64,000 bases of DNA from Acidaminococcus sp. (GCA_019416065.1 DXYB01000007.1:1-64000), one strand, 5' to 3'. Shown: positions 16,540 through 25,655, counted from the stretch's first letter. Numbers and translations: made by a program. Notes: generated by a model from the letters alone, not told the origin.

Positions 16540-16889
16540 GCCTCCGGCTCCGTATAACTTTCACTGGGTGCATCGGCCCACAATTGTTCCAGGTTGTAGA
16601 AATTCCGCTGGTCTTCCAGGAAGATATGGGCGACGCATTCACCGTAATCTAAGAGCACCCAGCTGCCTTCCCCATAGCCTTCCTTGTGAGCGGGTAGCCG
16701 CCCCTGCTCTGCCAGTTTGTCCTCAATGCCATCTGCAATCGCCCGCACCTGGGTGGTGCTGGGTGCAGAACAAATCATAAAATAATCCGTCATGGGGGAG
16801 AGCTCCTCCATATGCAGCAGCAGGATATCCCGGGTCTTTTTATCCGCCGCGGCCTGTGCGATCTGCTGTGCCAATTTCTTACTGGTCAT
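16536..16889 (-). CDS. rsfS: ribosome silencing factor RsfS
   Basis: A 117-aa protein of the RsfS/Iojap/YbeB family that binds ribosomal protein uL14 and blocks subunit joining when nutrients are scarce. The conserved DYFMICSAPSTTQVRAIAD and the region WVLLDYGECVAHIFLEDQR are present. Of two in-frame ATGs, the second (16889) is 7 nt from GGAGG; the first is too close. It lies 18 nt after the LCP gene, in the usual nadD-yqeK-lcp-rsfS order. Confidence 0.95.
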   Translation of the reverse strand: MTSKKLAQQIAQAAADKKTRDILLLHMEELSPMTDYFMICSAPSTTQVRAIADGIEDKLAEQGRLPAHKEGYGEGSWVLLDYGECVAHIFLEDQRNFYNLEQLWADAPSESYTEPEA

Positions 16890-16907
16890 TGTCATACCTC
16901 CTTTTAG

Positions 16908-17912
16908 CTAGTCACTTATACGATTACTGTCCAGGCTCCGATGGGGGATGTGGAGCTTATCCAAGGTCTCCCGGATTTTACGATTGTTGGTGACCCAGTA
17001 GCTCACTTCATCGATGGTGGCGAAATCTCCTTCCAGGCTGGCGGTCTCAATGCCCCCGCCGCCAAAAATCCGTACGCAGTTGGCCGCCCGGACCATATCC
17101 AAGAAATCCATATCCGTTTTGACGTACTGGGTAGCCGTGCCGATGATAACAGGCATCCGTAAAATATTGCTTCCTGTAAAGGCCTGGCTCCCCAGGGCCT
17201 TTAAAAATTTCTGCTGGCGCTCCGCCCGGCCGATATCCCCCATTTCGTCATGGCGGAAGCGGACGTATTCCCCGGCTTTTTCCCCGTCCAAATGCTGCTG
17301 TCCTTTTTTCAAATGGATGGACAGATTGGCATAGGGATCCTCATAATTCATGTTTTTCTCTACATCCAGGTCCACGCCGCCCAGCATGTCCACCACCTTG
17401 ATGAAGCCCTGCCAGTCCACCTGCATGTAATAATTAATAGGCACCTGTAAAAGTTCCTGCACGGTGCGCCGGGCGAGATTGACCCCACCATAGGCATAGG
17501 CCGCATTGATTTTGTCCAGCCCGCTGCGCCCTGGAATATGCACCCGGGTATCCCGGGGAAGAGAAAGTACGGAAATTTTGTCGTTTTGGGGATCAAAGCT
17601 CACCAGCAGCATGGCATCGGTCCGCTTTGGCACATCGTTGCCAAAGTCATCGCTGTCCCCTTCGTCCGTCCCCAAAAGAAGCACGTTAATCCGCTGGGAA
17701 AACGCTTCTTTGGTCAGGGTTTCCTCTTCCTTTTGCTTTTCTTCCACGGCGGCCCTAGGCGCAAAAAAACGGCTATATATGCGCATGCCCGCCAAAAAGC
17801 TGCATCCCATAAGCACCAAAAACAGCACAAAAAGAAAAAATACCCTTCCTTTGCGCAGGCGCTTTTTATACTGGCGGGGACTGCTTTCGTCCCGGGAATC
17901 TGTATCTGTCAT
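16908..17912 (-). CDS. LytR-CpsA-Psr (LCP) family glycopolymer transferase
   Basis: A 334-aa membrane-anchored protein. A basic N-terminal tail precedes one membrane helix (VFFLFVLFLVLMGCSFLAGM, about residues 24-43), then the LCP domain with LLLGTDEGD, RTDAMLLVSFD, SLPRDTRVHIPG, DKINAAYAYGG and the Arg-rich RFRHDEMGDIGRAERQQ. LCP proteins attach undecaprenyl-linked polymers to the wall; in a diderm Firmicute the acceptor is unclear. In operon between yqeK and rsfS. Confidence 0.92.
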   Translation of the reverse strand: MTDTDSRDESSPRQYKKRLRKGRVFFLFVLFLVLMGCSFLAGMRIYSRFFAPRAAVEEKQKEEETLTKEAFSQRINVLLLGTDEGDSDDFGNDVPKRTDAMLLVSFDPQNDKISVLSLPRDTRVHIPGRSGLDKINAAYAYGGVNLARRTVQELLQVPINYYMQVDWQGFIKVVDMLGGVDLDVEKNMNYEDPYANLSIHLKKGQQHLDGEKAGEYVRFRHDEMGDIGRAERQQKFLKALGSQAFTGSNILRMPVIIGTATQYVKTDMDFLDMVRAANCVRIFGGGGIETASLEGDFATIDEVSYWVTNNRKIRETLDKLHIPHRSLDSNRISD

Positions 17913-17929
17913 AACCTGTTTTTCTCCTG

Positions 17930-18502
17930 TCAGCTGTTTTTTTGCCGCAATACCAGTTCGTTATACCCAGACAGGCAGTCCGGATGAATCAGGGAACCCT
18001 GGCTGAGCAGGTACTGCATGGTGTGAATAAGGGCCTGCTTCATGCCATAGGGCAGGCTGATGAGCACCTCTTTGCGCAGCTCTTCCACGCCGGCAAAATC
18101 CCGATGGGGTTCCACCAAATCCGCCAGGTAAATCACCTGATCCAGTGGTGTCATGTGGGCTGCCCCTGTGGTATGGTAGCGGATGCTTTCCAAAATCTCC
18201 GGATCCGTGATTCCAAACTCGGTCCGGGCCAAATAGGCGCCCAATTTCGCATGGATTAAAATTGGCTGGGCTTTTTCAATGGCATCCACAGCAATCCCCA
18301 GCTCTGCCGCTTTGTCCACGTATTGTTTGGTGGGAATCTTCCGGGCACAGTCGTGGAGCAAGCCGGCAATTTCTGCTTTGTGTGCATCCACCCCGTAGTG
18401 CCGGGCGAGCCTTACTGCCGTTTCACTTACTGCCACCACATGATGAAACCGTTTTTCCGGCAGTTCCTGTGCTAGACGGCGAATCATTTCTGCTTTTTCC
18501 AT
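17930..18502 (-). CDS. yqeK: HD-domain diadenosine tetraphosphate hydrolase YqeK
   Basis: A 190-aa HD-domain protein. Metal ligands occur in RFHHVVAVSETA, GLLHDCARK (the HD pair) and HAKLGAYLA, matching YqeK, which cleaves Ap4A symmetrically to ADP. AGGAGG lies just before the ATG. It follows nadD by 30 nt, the conserved pairing in Firmicutes. Confidence 0.92.
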   Translation of the reverse strand: MEKAEMIRRLAQELPEKRFHHVVAVSETAVRLARHYGVDAHKAEIAGLLHDCARKIPTKQYVDKAAELGIAVDAIEKAQPILIHAKLGAYLARTEFGITDPEILESIRYHTTGAAHMTPLDQVIYLADLVEPHRDFAGVEELRKEVLISLPYGMKQALIHTMQYLLSQGSLIHPDCLSGYNELVLRQKNS

Positions 18503-18532
18503 CCCATCCTCCTGTATATAAAAACAAGACCC

Positions 18533-19144
18533 CTACCGACGGTAGAGGTCTCTCTGTTCGATGTATTCCGCTACTGCCTGGGGAACCTGATCCCCGATGG
18601 ATTTTCTTTCTTGAATGCGCTGCCGGATGTCCGTAGAAGATACCTCCACTTCCGGAGTATCCACCCACAGCAGCCGGTCCAGGCCCTGCTGCCGCAAAAG
18701 GGCACTCACCCGTTTTTTATAGGGGGCAAACCCGGGCCGGGCCGCCGCCGCAAAAATTGCCATACGCATGCTGTCCTGAATCCGGTACCAGCCGCCCAGC
18801 TGTTCCGCCGCATCCGCACCGATTAAAAAGTATAGTTCATACACCCGGTGGAATTTTCGATACAGCTGCCGCAAGGTATCATAGGTATAGGACACTCCGC
18901 CCCGTTTCAGTTCCCGGATGGAAATCAGAAAGCGGGGATTTTCTTGCACCGCCAGGCGCAGCATCGCCAGACGATCGCTGTCCGGCGTGTGTTCTTCCTG
19001 CTGCTTAAACGGGGAGATATGATCCGGGATAAAGAGCACCCGATCCAGCTGCAGTTTTTCTTGCATCACACGGGCCAGCATCAGATGCCCGTTGTGAACG
19101 GGGTCAAAGGTACCCCCGTAAATTCCCAGCCGCAGCCGTCCCAT
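18533..19144 (-). CDS. nadD: nicotinate-nucleotide adenylyltransferase
   Basis: A 203-aa nucleotidyltransferase converting nicotinate mononucleotide to deamido-NAD in NAD synthesis. It has GIYGGTFDPVHNGHL near the N-terminus (GxFxPxHxGH) and the C-terminal SSTDIRQRI. The ATG at 19144 has AGGGG upstream; the frame is open 19 codons further. First gene of the operon, with promoter TGCTATAAT at 19175-19183. Confidence 0.94.
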   Translation of the reverse strand: MGRLRLGIYGGTFDPVHNGHLMLARVMQEKLQLDRVLFIPDHISPFKQQEEHTPDSDRLAMLRLAVQENPRFLISIRELKRGGVSYTYDTLRQLYRKFHRVYELYFLIGADAAEQLGGWYRIQDSMRMAIFAAAARPGFAPYKKRVSALLRQQGLDRLLWVDTPEVEVSSTDIRQRIQERKSIGDQVPQAVAEYIEQRDLYRR

Positions 19145-19174
19145 AATGTCCCCCTTTTGTACTGATTCCCGTTC

Positions 19175-19183
19175 ATTATAGCA
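19175..19183 (-). promoter_or_regulatory. extended -10 promoter of the nadD operon
   Basis: TGCTATAAT on the minus strand 31 nt before the nadD start. No clear -35. Confidence 0.55.
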
Positions 19184-19202
19184 AGGAACGGCAGGGAACA
19201 CA

Positions 19203-19235
19203 AGAAAAAAGCGGTGACATTTTTGGTCACCACTT
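19203..19235. terminator. terminator after the PHP phosphatase gene
   Basis: AAGTGGTGAC pairs with GTCACCGCTT around CAAAAAT on the minus strand, one G-U type change, followed by TTTTTT. It could also act on the plus strand. Confidence 0.8.
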
Positions 19236-19240
19236 CTTTT

Positions 19241-20014
19241 TTAACGGCAAAGCTGCCGATTTCTGTTTTTATAATAGACCAGTGTCAGGCCGGCCTCATC
19301 AGCCAGGCGCTCTGCCACAGCAAAATCCCGTCCCACATGTTCTACATAGTGGGCATCGCTGCCTAAGGAGGCATACTTTCCTCCCAGCTGGTGATAACGC
19401 CGATACAGCTGCAATAGCGGTGGAAGCACTGCTGGATCCCCCAGGCGGCGGGTATTGATTTCAATGGTTTTATCCTGGTCAATTAAGAGCTGGAACACCT
19501 TGTCCCACAGGTCCGGATTCTCCTCGTAATGTAAATTGGGATCTTCGTAGGGCATGTACCGGCAAATATAATCAATATGCCCGTAGGTATCAAAATCCGG
19601 CCGCTGCATAAGGCACGCCACAGAGTCCTCCAGGTACGCTTTGACCGCCTGTGCTTTGGTCAGGCCCTCATAGGTAGTCGGCTCATACATATCCAGGTGT
19701 TGGAAGCAGTGCATAGAGCCTACCACTTCGTCAAAAGGGTGAGCCGCTGTCATTTTCCGGTCGGCTTCAATAGTATGGGGCTGGATCCCCACCTCAATCC
19801 CCAAGAGCACCCGCTTACTGCGAAACGGGTCATCTTTTTGGAAATAGTCGTCGATATCAAAGATAAAACTTTCCGGATTGGTGGGATAGTCCCGGTCCCA
19901 ATGTTCCGTCAGGATCATACCCAGTCCTAATTTTTCCGCTGCCTTTATGGCGCCCTGCAGCGTCATTTCCGCATCGCAGGAATAATCCGCGTGCATATGG
20001 GTATCAAACAGCAT
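19241..20014 (-). CDS. PHP-domain phosphatase, histidinol-phosphatase (HisJ/HisK) family
   Basis: A 257-aa PHP-fold metal-dependent phosphoesterase. Metal-binding motifs are DTHMHADYS at the N-terminus, LTEHWD, EVGIQPH, SMHCF and the C-terminal GSDAHYVEHVG. The family is usually named histidinol-phosphatase, but no his genes are nearby, so the substrate is uncertain. I prefer the ATG at 20014 over the GTG at 20023, since AGGAGAAGGTGA fits the ATG spacing better. Its ribosome site overlaps the ychF stop, so the two are coupled. Confidence 0.82.
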   Translation of the reverse strand: MLFDTHMHADYSCDAEMTLQGAIKAAEKLGLGMILTEHWDRDYPTNPESFIFDIDDYFQKDDPFRSKRVLLGIEVGIQPHTIEADRKMTAAHPFDEVVGSMHCFQHLDMYEPTTYEGLTKAQAVKAYLEDSVACLMQRPDFDTYGHIDYICRYMPYEDPNLHYEENPDLWDKVFQLLIDQDKTIEINTRRLGDPAVLPPLLQLYRRYHQLGGKYASLGSDAHYVEHVGRDFAVAERLADEAGLTLVYYKNRNRQLCR

Positions 20015-20029
20015 CGTGCTCACCTTCTC

Positions 20030-21139
20030 CTAGACGTTAAACCGGAATTCCACCACGTCCCCGTCCTGCATCACATAGTCCTTGCCTTCTAGCCGGACCT
20101 TTCCTGCTTCTTTGGCCGCTTGTTTGGAGCCATATTGCACCAGATCGTCATAGGAAACAATCTCCGCCCGGATAAATCCCTTTTCAAAGTCGGAATGAAT
20201 TTTTCCGGCAGCCTGGGGTGCTGTAGAGCCCTGTACAATGGTCCAGGCCCGTGATTCCATTTCCCCGGCAGTGAGGAAGGTTTGCAGCCCCAATAGTTTA
20301 AACCCGGCTTTGATGAGACGGTCCAGCCCCGCCTCGCTTAAACCTTCCATTTCCAGGTATTCCTTGGCTTCGTCTTCCGGCAACGCTGCAATATCTTCTT
20401 CCACTTTGGCAGAAATCACAATTACTTCCGCCCCTTCCTTGCGGGCATAGTCTTCCAGCGTTTTTACATAGGGATTGGCGGACCAGTCGGCGGCTTCGCT
20501 TTCTGCTACGTTAGCCACGTACAAAATGGGCTTTAGCGTCAAAAGCTCCAGTTCCTTCACAGCTTCTTTTTCCTCGTCCGTCAAGCCCATGGCCCGGGCC
20601 GGGACAGCGTCCCCCAGTTTTTCAGAGATTTTTTTCAGGATCTCTGCCCGCTGCATGGCCTTTTTATCCCCGCTTTTGGTCAGCTTCTGCACCTTGGTCA
20701 GCTGCTTATCCAGACTTTCCAAATCTGCTAGACACAGTTCTGTATTGATGATTTCTATATCCCGTACCGGGTCAATAGAACCTTCCACATGAGTGATATT
20801 GCCATCTTCAAAGCAGCGTACCACTTCCGCAATGGCATCTGTCTGCCGGATATGGGAGAGAAATTTATTCCCCAGACCTTCGCCTTTGCTGGCACCCTTT
20901 ACCAAACCGGCAATATCCACAAACCGCATCCCGGCCGGGACGATCCGCTTGGAATGAAACAAGTCGCTTAACACCTGCAACCGAGGATCCGGCACGTCCA
21001 CCACGCCCACATTAGGCTCAATGGTACAGAACGGATAGTTGGCCGCCTCCGCTCCAGCCTTGGTGATGGCGTTAAACAAAGTGCTTTTTCCCACGTTGGG
21101 GAGCCCTACAATCCCCATTTCCAAATTCGTTGAACTCAT
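20030..21139 (-). CDS. ychF: redox-regulated ATPase YchF (Obg family)
   Basis: A 369-aa P-loop protein. G1 is GLPNVGKST near the N-terminus; the G3 region is VDIAGLV; a coiled coil (about residues 130-200) is followed by the C-terminal TGS domain (FLTAGEMESRAWTI...). YchF prefers ATP over GTP and associates with ribosomes in oxidative stress. An extended -10 TGCTATAAT lies at 21171-21179. First gene of a two-gene unit with the PHP phosphatase. Confidence 0.95.
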   Translation of the reverse strand: MSSTNLEMGIVGLPNVGKSTLFNAITKAGAEAANYPFCTIEPNVGVVDVPDPRLQVLSDLFHSKRIVPAGMRFVDIAGLVKGASKGEGLGNKFLSHIRQTDAIAEVVRCFEDGNITHVEGSIDPVRDIEIINTELCLADLESLDKQLTKVQKLTKSGDKKAMQRAEILKKISEKLGDAVPARAMGLTDEEKEAVKELELLTLKPILYVANVAESEAADWSANPYVKTLEDYARKEGAEVIVISAKVEEDIAALPEDEAKEYLEMEGLSEAGLDRLIKAGFKLLGLQTFLTAGEMESRAWTIVQGSTAPQAAGKIHSDFEKGFIRAEIVSYDDLVQYGSKQAAKEAGKVRLEGKDYVMQDGDVVEFRFNV

Positions 21140-21170
21140 GACTGTCGCTCCTTATTGCAAAATAATTCTC

Positions 21171-21179
21171 ATTATAGCA
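21171..21179 (-). promoter_or_regulatory. extended -10 promoter of ychF
   Basis: TGCTATAAT on the minus strand, 32 nt before the start codon. No good -35 seen. Confidence 0.55.
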
Positions 21180-21191
21180 TATTCTTATATG

Positions 21192-22238
21192 TTACGTTTC
21201 CGCCAAGTGAAGCCGAAACTTTTGCCCCCCGTGCAAATACTCCAGCAAAAACTGTTCTTCTTCCGGGATCTGCCCCAGCACATTCACGTTCCGGTCACTG
21301 GGAAGCTCCGTTTTACAGATGGCTAGCTCCCCCTTATAGCGCCCGTACCCCTCATTATCCAGGATAACCGTACCCCTGTGGCAACGGCCATAGTCTAGGG
21401 CAGGAATGGCATGGTCTTTCCACAGCGCCCGGCTATTGGTGGTGCGAATAACTTCTTCTGCTTCGTCCGGCCGTATTTCATAGACATGCTGTGCCAATAT
21501 ATCGTCAATCCCTGGGCGGAAACAGGGAATCCGCAGCGTAAGTTCCAGGATCTCCCCACTGCATGCAGCGACTTGTATTAGCTCCTCCACACTGGGCGCG
21601 CCGTCGCCAAAATACACCATGTCAGTACCTAAGAGTGCCAGGTGTTTCATGGCAAGCGCCGCTTTTTTATTCCGATCTTTCTCCAGCGTAGGTAGGCCTT
21701 GGAACAGGGGACCGCGCCGCCCCGTTTGACTAGGAATAAAGGCCCCTACCCGGATGCCCCTACGCTGAAGCATCCGAGTCTGCCGGCTGTAAAATGTTTC
21801 GGAAAGGCCGGTATGGGGGTGGGGATAAAAATTGTGCAACGCTTCCACCTGGGATAGAACCACCCCGGCGCTTTCATAGGCAGATAGGGCCCTTTCCGTG
21901 ATACAGGACGCATTCAATACCAGAGTCTTCTCTGGATAGCGTTGTTGCAGGGCCGCCACCATGTCCGGTGTAAACCCATCATCCAGCCGGAGGTGAGTGA
22001 GGCCCACCGGGATCTCTCCTCCGGGCACAAGGTCCCCGATAATAGAAAAATGCCGCTCCGCCGCCTGCTGCAGCAGCATTTTCATCTGCTGCCGAAAAAG
22101 CTCCGGACTGGTTTCTGGAATATGGAAGGAACAAAAGAGCCGGGTATACCCTAGGGCCCTGGCCCGATCCAAAAATGGCGTCATATCCGTTGGCCCTCCG
22201 CCACTAAGCCCTGGGTACAGGGAAAGCCCAATATCCAT
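21192..22238 (-). CDS. mupG: 6-phospho-N-acetylmuramidase MupG (DUF871)
   Basis: A 348-aa TIM-barrel protein of the MupG family, which splits MurNAc-6-phosphate-GlcNAc inside the cell. Typical stretches are IGLSLYPG at the start and LRLDDGF, EALHNFYPHPHTGLS and VYFGDGAPS. The ATG at 22238 overlaps the murP stop (TGATG) with GGAGG 7 nt upstream; the GTG one codon earlier is less likely. Last gene of murQ-murP-mupG, so the pathway is uptake, cleavage and etherase conversion of wall fragments. Confidence 0.88.
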   Translation of the reverse strand: MDIGLSLYPGLSGGGPTDMTPFLDRARALGYTRLFCSFHIPETSPELFRQQMKMLLQQAAERHFSIIGDLVPGGEIPVGLTHLRLDDGFTPDMVAALQQRYPEKTLVLNASCITERALSAYESAGVVLSQVEALHNFYPHPHTGLSETFYSRQTRMLQRRGIRVGAFIPSQTGRRGPLFQGLPTLEKDRNKKAALAMKHLALLGTDMVYFGDGAPSVEELIQVAACSGEILELTLRIPCFRPGIDDILAQHVYEIRPDEAEEVIRTTNSRALWKDHAIPALDYGRCHRGTVILDNEGYGRYKGELAICKTELPSDRNVNVLGQIPEEEQFLLEYLHGGQKFRLHLAET

Positions 22239-23596
22239 CACGCCTCCTCCGGGTCATCAAACCCGATCAGCCATGTCGCCACAAATCCAGCCCCATACGA
22301 AGCCAAAAGTCCTGCAAGATACACGGGGATATCCGTGGTGCTGGGAGCCAGCGGCAGCCCAGAGATGCCCAGGGCCATAGCCCCGACTCTTCCAAAAGCC
22401 TGCACGGCGCCCCCTATAGCTCCGCCGATACACGCCCCAATAAAAGGTTTTCCTAACGGCAGGGTCACGCCGTAAATAAGAGGCTCCCCCACCCCTAAGA
22501 GCCCCGCCGGAAGGGCGGAAGCCACCACTTTTTTAATCCGGGGATTTTTCGTTTTCACATACACGGCAGCAGCCGCTCCCACCTGTCCGCCGCCCGCCAT
22601 AGCTAAAATCGGCAGCAGCAACGTATAACCAAAGGTGTGAATCAATTCCGCATGAATGGGGGTCAGTCCCTGATGGATGCCCAGCATCACAAGGGGCAAG
22701 AAAAATCCGCCCAAAAGGGCGCCGGTAACCGCTCCGCCTTGTTCCACTGCCGTTGTGGCCCCATAACCGATCGCATCCGCCAAAAAGCCGCCCACAGGCT
22801 GGAGTACAAAAAAAGTGCCCAGTGCCATAGCTCCCAAGGTTATAAAGGGGGTCAGGAATAAATCCAAGCTAGCCGGCACCAATTTGTGCAGCCGTTTTTC
22901 CAAAAGCGCCCCCAGCGCCGCCACCAAGAGTACGGCTGCCACACCGCCCCGGCCCGGCACCACAGGCTCTCCGTATAAAACAAGCTGCACCCCGGGATGG
23001 GTAATCAGCGCCCCCAGGGCGCCGCCTAAAATTGGCGTACCACCAAACTCCTTAGCGGTATTCCACCCTACAAACAGGTTCATCCCCCAGAATACGGCGC
23101 CACCCGCCGCTTGCAAGACTTGAAACAGCACCTGTTGGGACAAGTCTGGGTCCAGCCGCAGAAAAAAATTGCATAATCCGGTCAACAGACCACACCCAAT
23201 AAAACCTGGAATCAGCGGCACAAAAATCCCCGCAATCTTTTTCAAAAAGCGTTTGCCCGGCGTATTATTTTTCTGCCGCACTGCCGCATGAAGAGCCGCT
23301 CCATCTCCCACGCTAAACCTTTTTTCTTTTTCCGGGGCCGGGGCCTTTTCTGCCGCAAGCAGGGCCTGATAAACCTCTGTGACGGGGCCTACTTTCTTAG
23401 GCCCCAGGACAATCTGCAGCTCCGTTCCGGACAGATTCACTCCTAGTACACCGGGCACTTGTTTGAGCGCTTCCAGATCAATGGCAGGACTAACGACTTC
23501 CAAGCGCAGCCTGGTCATGCAATGGTACGCTTTTTGTACATTGCCATCAGCACCTACCAAGGCGAACAGCTTACAGGCCAGCTCCTCATTTTCCAT
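22238..23596 (-). CDS. murP: PTS transporter EIIBC, MurNAc type
   Basis: A 452-aa inner-membrane phosphotransferase permease. The N-terminal EIIB domain has the phosphorylated Cys26 in HCMTRLRL; after a linker the EIIC domain has about ten membrane segments with GIHQGLTPIHAELI and GVGEPLIYGVTLPLGKP. No EIIA is attached or nearby, so an EIIA must come from elsewhere. Neighbours murQ and mupG indicate MurNAc or MurNAc-GlcNAc as substrate rather than sucrose. Start at 23596 has GGGAG upstream and overlaps the murQ end by 11 nt. Confidence 0.88.
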   Translation of the reverse strand: MENEELACKLFALVGADGNVQKAYHCMTRLRLEVVSPAIDLEALKQVPGVLGVNLSGTELQIVLGPKKVGPVTEVYQALLAAEKAPAPEKEKRFSVGDGAALHAAVRQKNNTPGKRFLKKIAGIFVPLIPGFIGCGLLTGLCNFFLRLDPDLSQQVLFQVLQAAGGAVFWGMNLFVGWNTAKEFGGTPILGGALGALITHPGVQLVLYGEPVVPGRGGVAAVLLVAALGALLEKRLHKLVPASLDLFLTPFITLGAMALGTFFVLQPVGGFLADAIGYGATTAVEQGGAVTGALLGGFFLPLVMLGIHQGLTPIHAELIHTFGYTLLLPILAMAGGGQVGAAAAVYVKTKNPRIKKVVASALPAGLLGVGEPLIYGVTLPLGKPFIGACIGGAIGGAVQAFGRVGAMALGISGLPLAPSTTDIPVYLAGLLASYGAGFVATWLIGFDDPEEA

Positions 23597-24422
23597 GGCT
23601 GCGCTCCCATTCTTCCACAGCCTTGCGGGCACTGCCCTGATTATGGGCCAGCCTCATCCGGGCAGTTTCCCTGTTGCACCCAGTTACGGTGCAGATAATT
23701 TGTATAGCCCTCTCCAGGAGTTTTTCGTTAGTGGCCTTTACGTCGATCATCAAATTGCCACGCACTTTTCCCAGCTGTACCATGACGCCAGTAGTCAGCA
23801 TATTCAGTACCATTTTAGTGGCCGTCCCAGCTTTCATACGGGTAGAACCGGTAATCACTTCCGGCCCTGGCAAAACGGTGAGCAAAAGATCTGCACAGGC
23901 CGCCATGGCCGCATTTTTGCTGCAGCACAATCCCAGCACGAGACAACCTTGGGCTTTGGCTTCCCGCATCCCTCCCAGTACGTAGGGCGTGCGGCCGGAA
24001 GCGCTGATCCCCATCACCACATCCACCGCGTCTAGGTCTTTTTTCCCAATATCTTTCCGACCTTGTTCCTCGCTGTCTTCTGCTCCTTCTTGAGCCCGAA
24101 AGATGGCATCTGGGCCGCCGGCGATCAACCCCTGCACCATATCCGGGTCCGTGCTGTAGGTAGGCGGACACTCCACTGCGTCCAAAATACCCAACCGCCC
24201 GGACGTACCGCTCCCCATATAGAACAAACGGCCACCTTGCTGCAAATGATCCGCCACCAGATTCACCGCCTGGGCGATTTCCGGCAGAATTTCCTGTACT
24301 GCATCCGCCACTTTATGGTCTTCCTGGTTAATCAGCGTCACCAGTTCTTCCGTAGAAAGAGTATCAATATCCACGGAGGCAGGGTTCCGCTGTTCCGTGG
24401 AGAGTTGCTCCAGATCAATCAT
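23586..24422 (-). CDS. murQ: N-acetylmuramic acid 6-phosphate etherase
   Basis: A 278-aa SIS-domain enzyme that removes the lactyl ether from MurNAc-6-P to give GlcNAc-6-P. It shows TEQRNPAS, MGSGTSGRLGILDAVECPPT and SASGRTPYVLGG, and GSTRMKAGTATKMVLNM. It is about 20 residues shorter at the C-terminus than many MurQ, but the catalytic part is complete. First gene of the operon; AGAGG lies before the ATG. GlcNAc-6-P would pass to NagA, encoded divergently 60 bp away. Confidence 0.93.
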   Translation of the reverse strand: MIDLEQLSTEQRNPASVDIDTLSTEELVTLINQEDHKVADAVQEILPEIAQAVNLVADHLQQGGRLFYMGSGTSGRLGILDAVECPPTYSTDPDMVQGLIAGGPDAIFRAQEGAEDSEEQGRKDIGKKDLDAVDVVMGISASGRTPYVLGGMREAKAQGCLVLGLCCSKNAAMAACADLLLTVLPGPEVITGSTRMKAGTATKMVLNMLTTGVMVQLGKVRGNLMIDVKATNEKLLERAIQIICTVTGCNRETARMRLAHNQGSARKAVEEWERSHGK

Positions 24423-24441
24423 CCGCTTTCCTCTCCCATCA

Positions 24442-24450
24442 TGCTATAAT
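24442..24450 (+). promoter_or_regulatory. extended -10 promoter of nagA
   Basis: TGCTATAAT ends 33 nt before the nagA start. The murQ-nagA gap is only 60 bp, so the divergent promoters must overlap. Confidence 0.55.
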
Positions 24451-24482
24451 AAAGGCTGACACGGACCACAAAGGAGGTCGCC

Positions 24483-25622
24483 ATGAAAGCCATTGTCAAT
24501 GGTAAACTTATTTTACCACAGGAAATCCTTACGGGACAAACCTTGTTATTTGACACCCGTATTTTCCGCATCACCCCCGTCAAGAAGGAGGAGTTTCCTG
24601 CCGGCACGGAGTGTATTGACGCCAAAGGACAATACGTTTCTCCCGGTTTTATCAACCTGCACGTCCACGGCATCGGGGGAAGCGATACCATGGACGGCAC
24701 GGAAGAAGCCTTAAAACAGATGAGCCAGATTCTTCCGGCGACCGGTGTAACTGGATTTTTGCCCACCACCATGACGGAAAGGGAAGATAAAATCCGCGCC
24801 GCCCTGAGCAATATTGCTGCTTGCGCAGAAAAAGGCTTTCCTGGAGCGGAAATTTTAGGGGCCAATATGGAAGGCCCTTTTATCAGCGATATCTATAAAG
24901 GCTCCCAGGAAGTGAGCCATATTCAATGCGCCCGTTGGGAGCTTATAGAGCCCTATAAGAAATGGATCAAGCTCATCACCCTCGCCCCGGAAAAGCTGGA
25001 AAATCCAGCGGCTTTTATCCGTCGCTGCCGAGACAGCGGCATCCTGGTGTCCCTAGGCCACAGCAATGCCACCTATAAAGAAGCAGCCGCTGCCTATGCC
25101 GCTGGAGCCAGCCACATCACTCACCTGTTTAATGCCATGCGGCCACTTCATCATAGGGAGCCGGGCCTTGTGGGAGCCGCACTGACATTGCCCTTTACTT
25201 GTGAACTTATTTGCGACGGCATCCATATCCATCCCGCTGCCATTGCGCTGGCGGTAAAAGCCAAAGGGCCTGATGGTATCATTCTCGTCACCGATTCCCT
25301 ACGGGCCTGTCTGATGGGAGACGGGGAAAGTGAACTAGGTGGCCACAAGGTCTGCGTAAAAGGCCTTCGAGCCACCTTGCAGGATGGGACACTGGCGGCC
25401 AGCGTACTGCCCATGCATCTGGGCGTTAAAAATTTAAAAGCGTTTGCCCACCTTTCCCTTCCGGAAGCCGTACGTGCCGCTTCTCTCAATCCGGCGAAAG
25501 AGCTTGGCCTGCATGACCGGGGCTGTTTGGCCGAAGGAAAACGAGCGGATTTGGTGATTTTTGATGAAACCTTTACCATTTCCCGCACCTACGTAAAAGG
25601 AGCCTGCGTGTACCAACAATGA
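24483..25622 (+). CDS. nagA: N-acetylglucosamine-6-phosphate deacetylase
   Basis: A 379-aa amidohydrolase removing acetate from GlcNAc-6-P to yield GlcN-6-P. Motifs: INLHVHGIGG, GANMEGPF, SLGHSNATYKEA, THLFNAMRPLHHREPG and VTDSLRA. The usual Asp in the (V)TDA/SM segment is present. AAGGAGG is 6-7 nt before the ATG. Divergent from murQ, it completes the route from MurNAc to amino-sugar metabolism; no nagB is in the window. Confidence 0.95.
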   Translation: MKAIVNGKLILPQEILTGQTLLFDTRIFRITPVKKEEFPAGTECIDAKGQYVSPGFINLHVHGIGGSDTMDGTEEALKQMSQILPATGVTGFLPTTMTEREDKIRAALSNIAACAEKGFPGAEILGANMEGPFISDIYKGSQEVSHIQCARWELIEPYKKWIKLITLAPEKLENPAAFIRRCRDSGILVSLGHSNATYKEAAAAYAAGASHITHLFNAMRPLHHREPGLVGAALTLPFTCELICDGIHIHPAAIALAVKAKGPDGIILVTDSLRACLMGDGESELGGHKVCVKGLRATLQDGTLAASVLPMHLGVKNLKAFAHLSLPEAVRAASLNPAKELGLHDRGCLAEGKRADLVIFDETFTISRTYVKGACVYQQ

Positions 25623-25636
25623 TACACGCAGGCTCC
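25599..25636. terminator. long hairpin overlapping the nagA end; terminator for the convergent decarboxylase
   Basis: A perfect 14-bp stem, GGAGCCTGCGTGTA/TACACGCAGGCTCC, spans the nagA stop codon. On the minus strand it is followed by TTTTACGT, so it most plausibly ends the decarboxylase transcript. Confidence 0.65.
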
Positions 25637-25655
25637 TGTCGTATGGATAACCTGG

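Noticed and set aside
22238..23596. Sucrose-type PTS permease
   Set aside because: Sequence is compatible with that broader family, but the genes on both sides (murQ, mupG) point to MurNAc.
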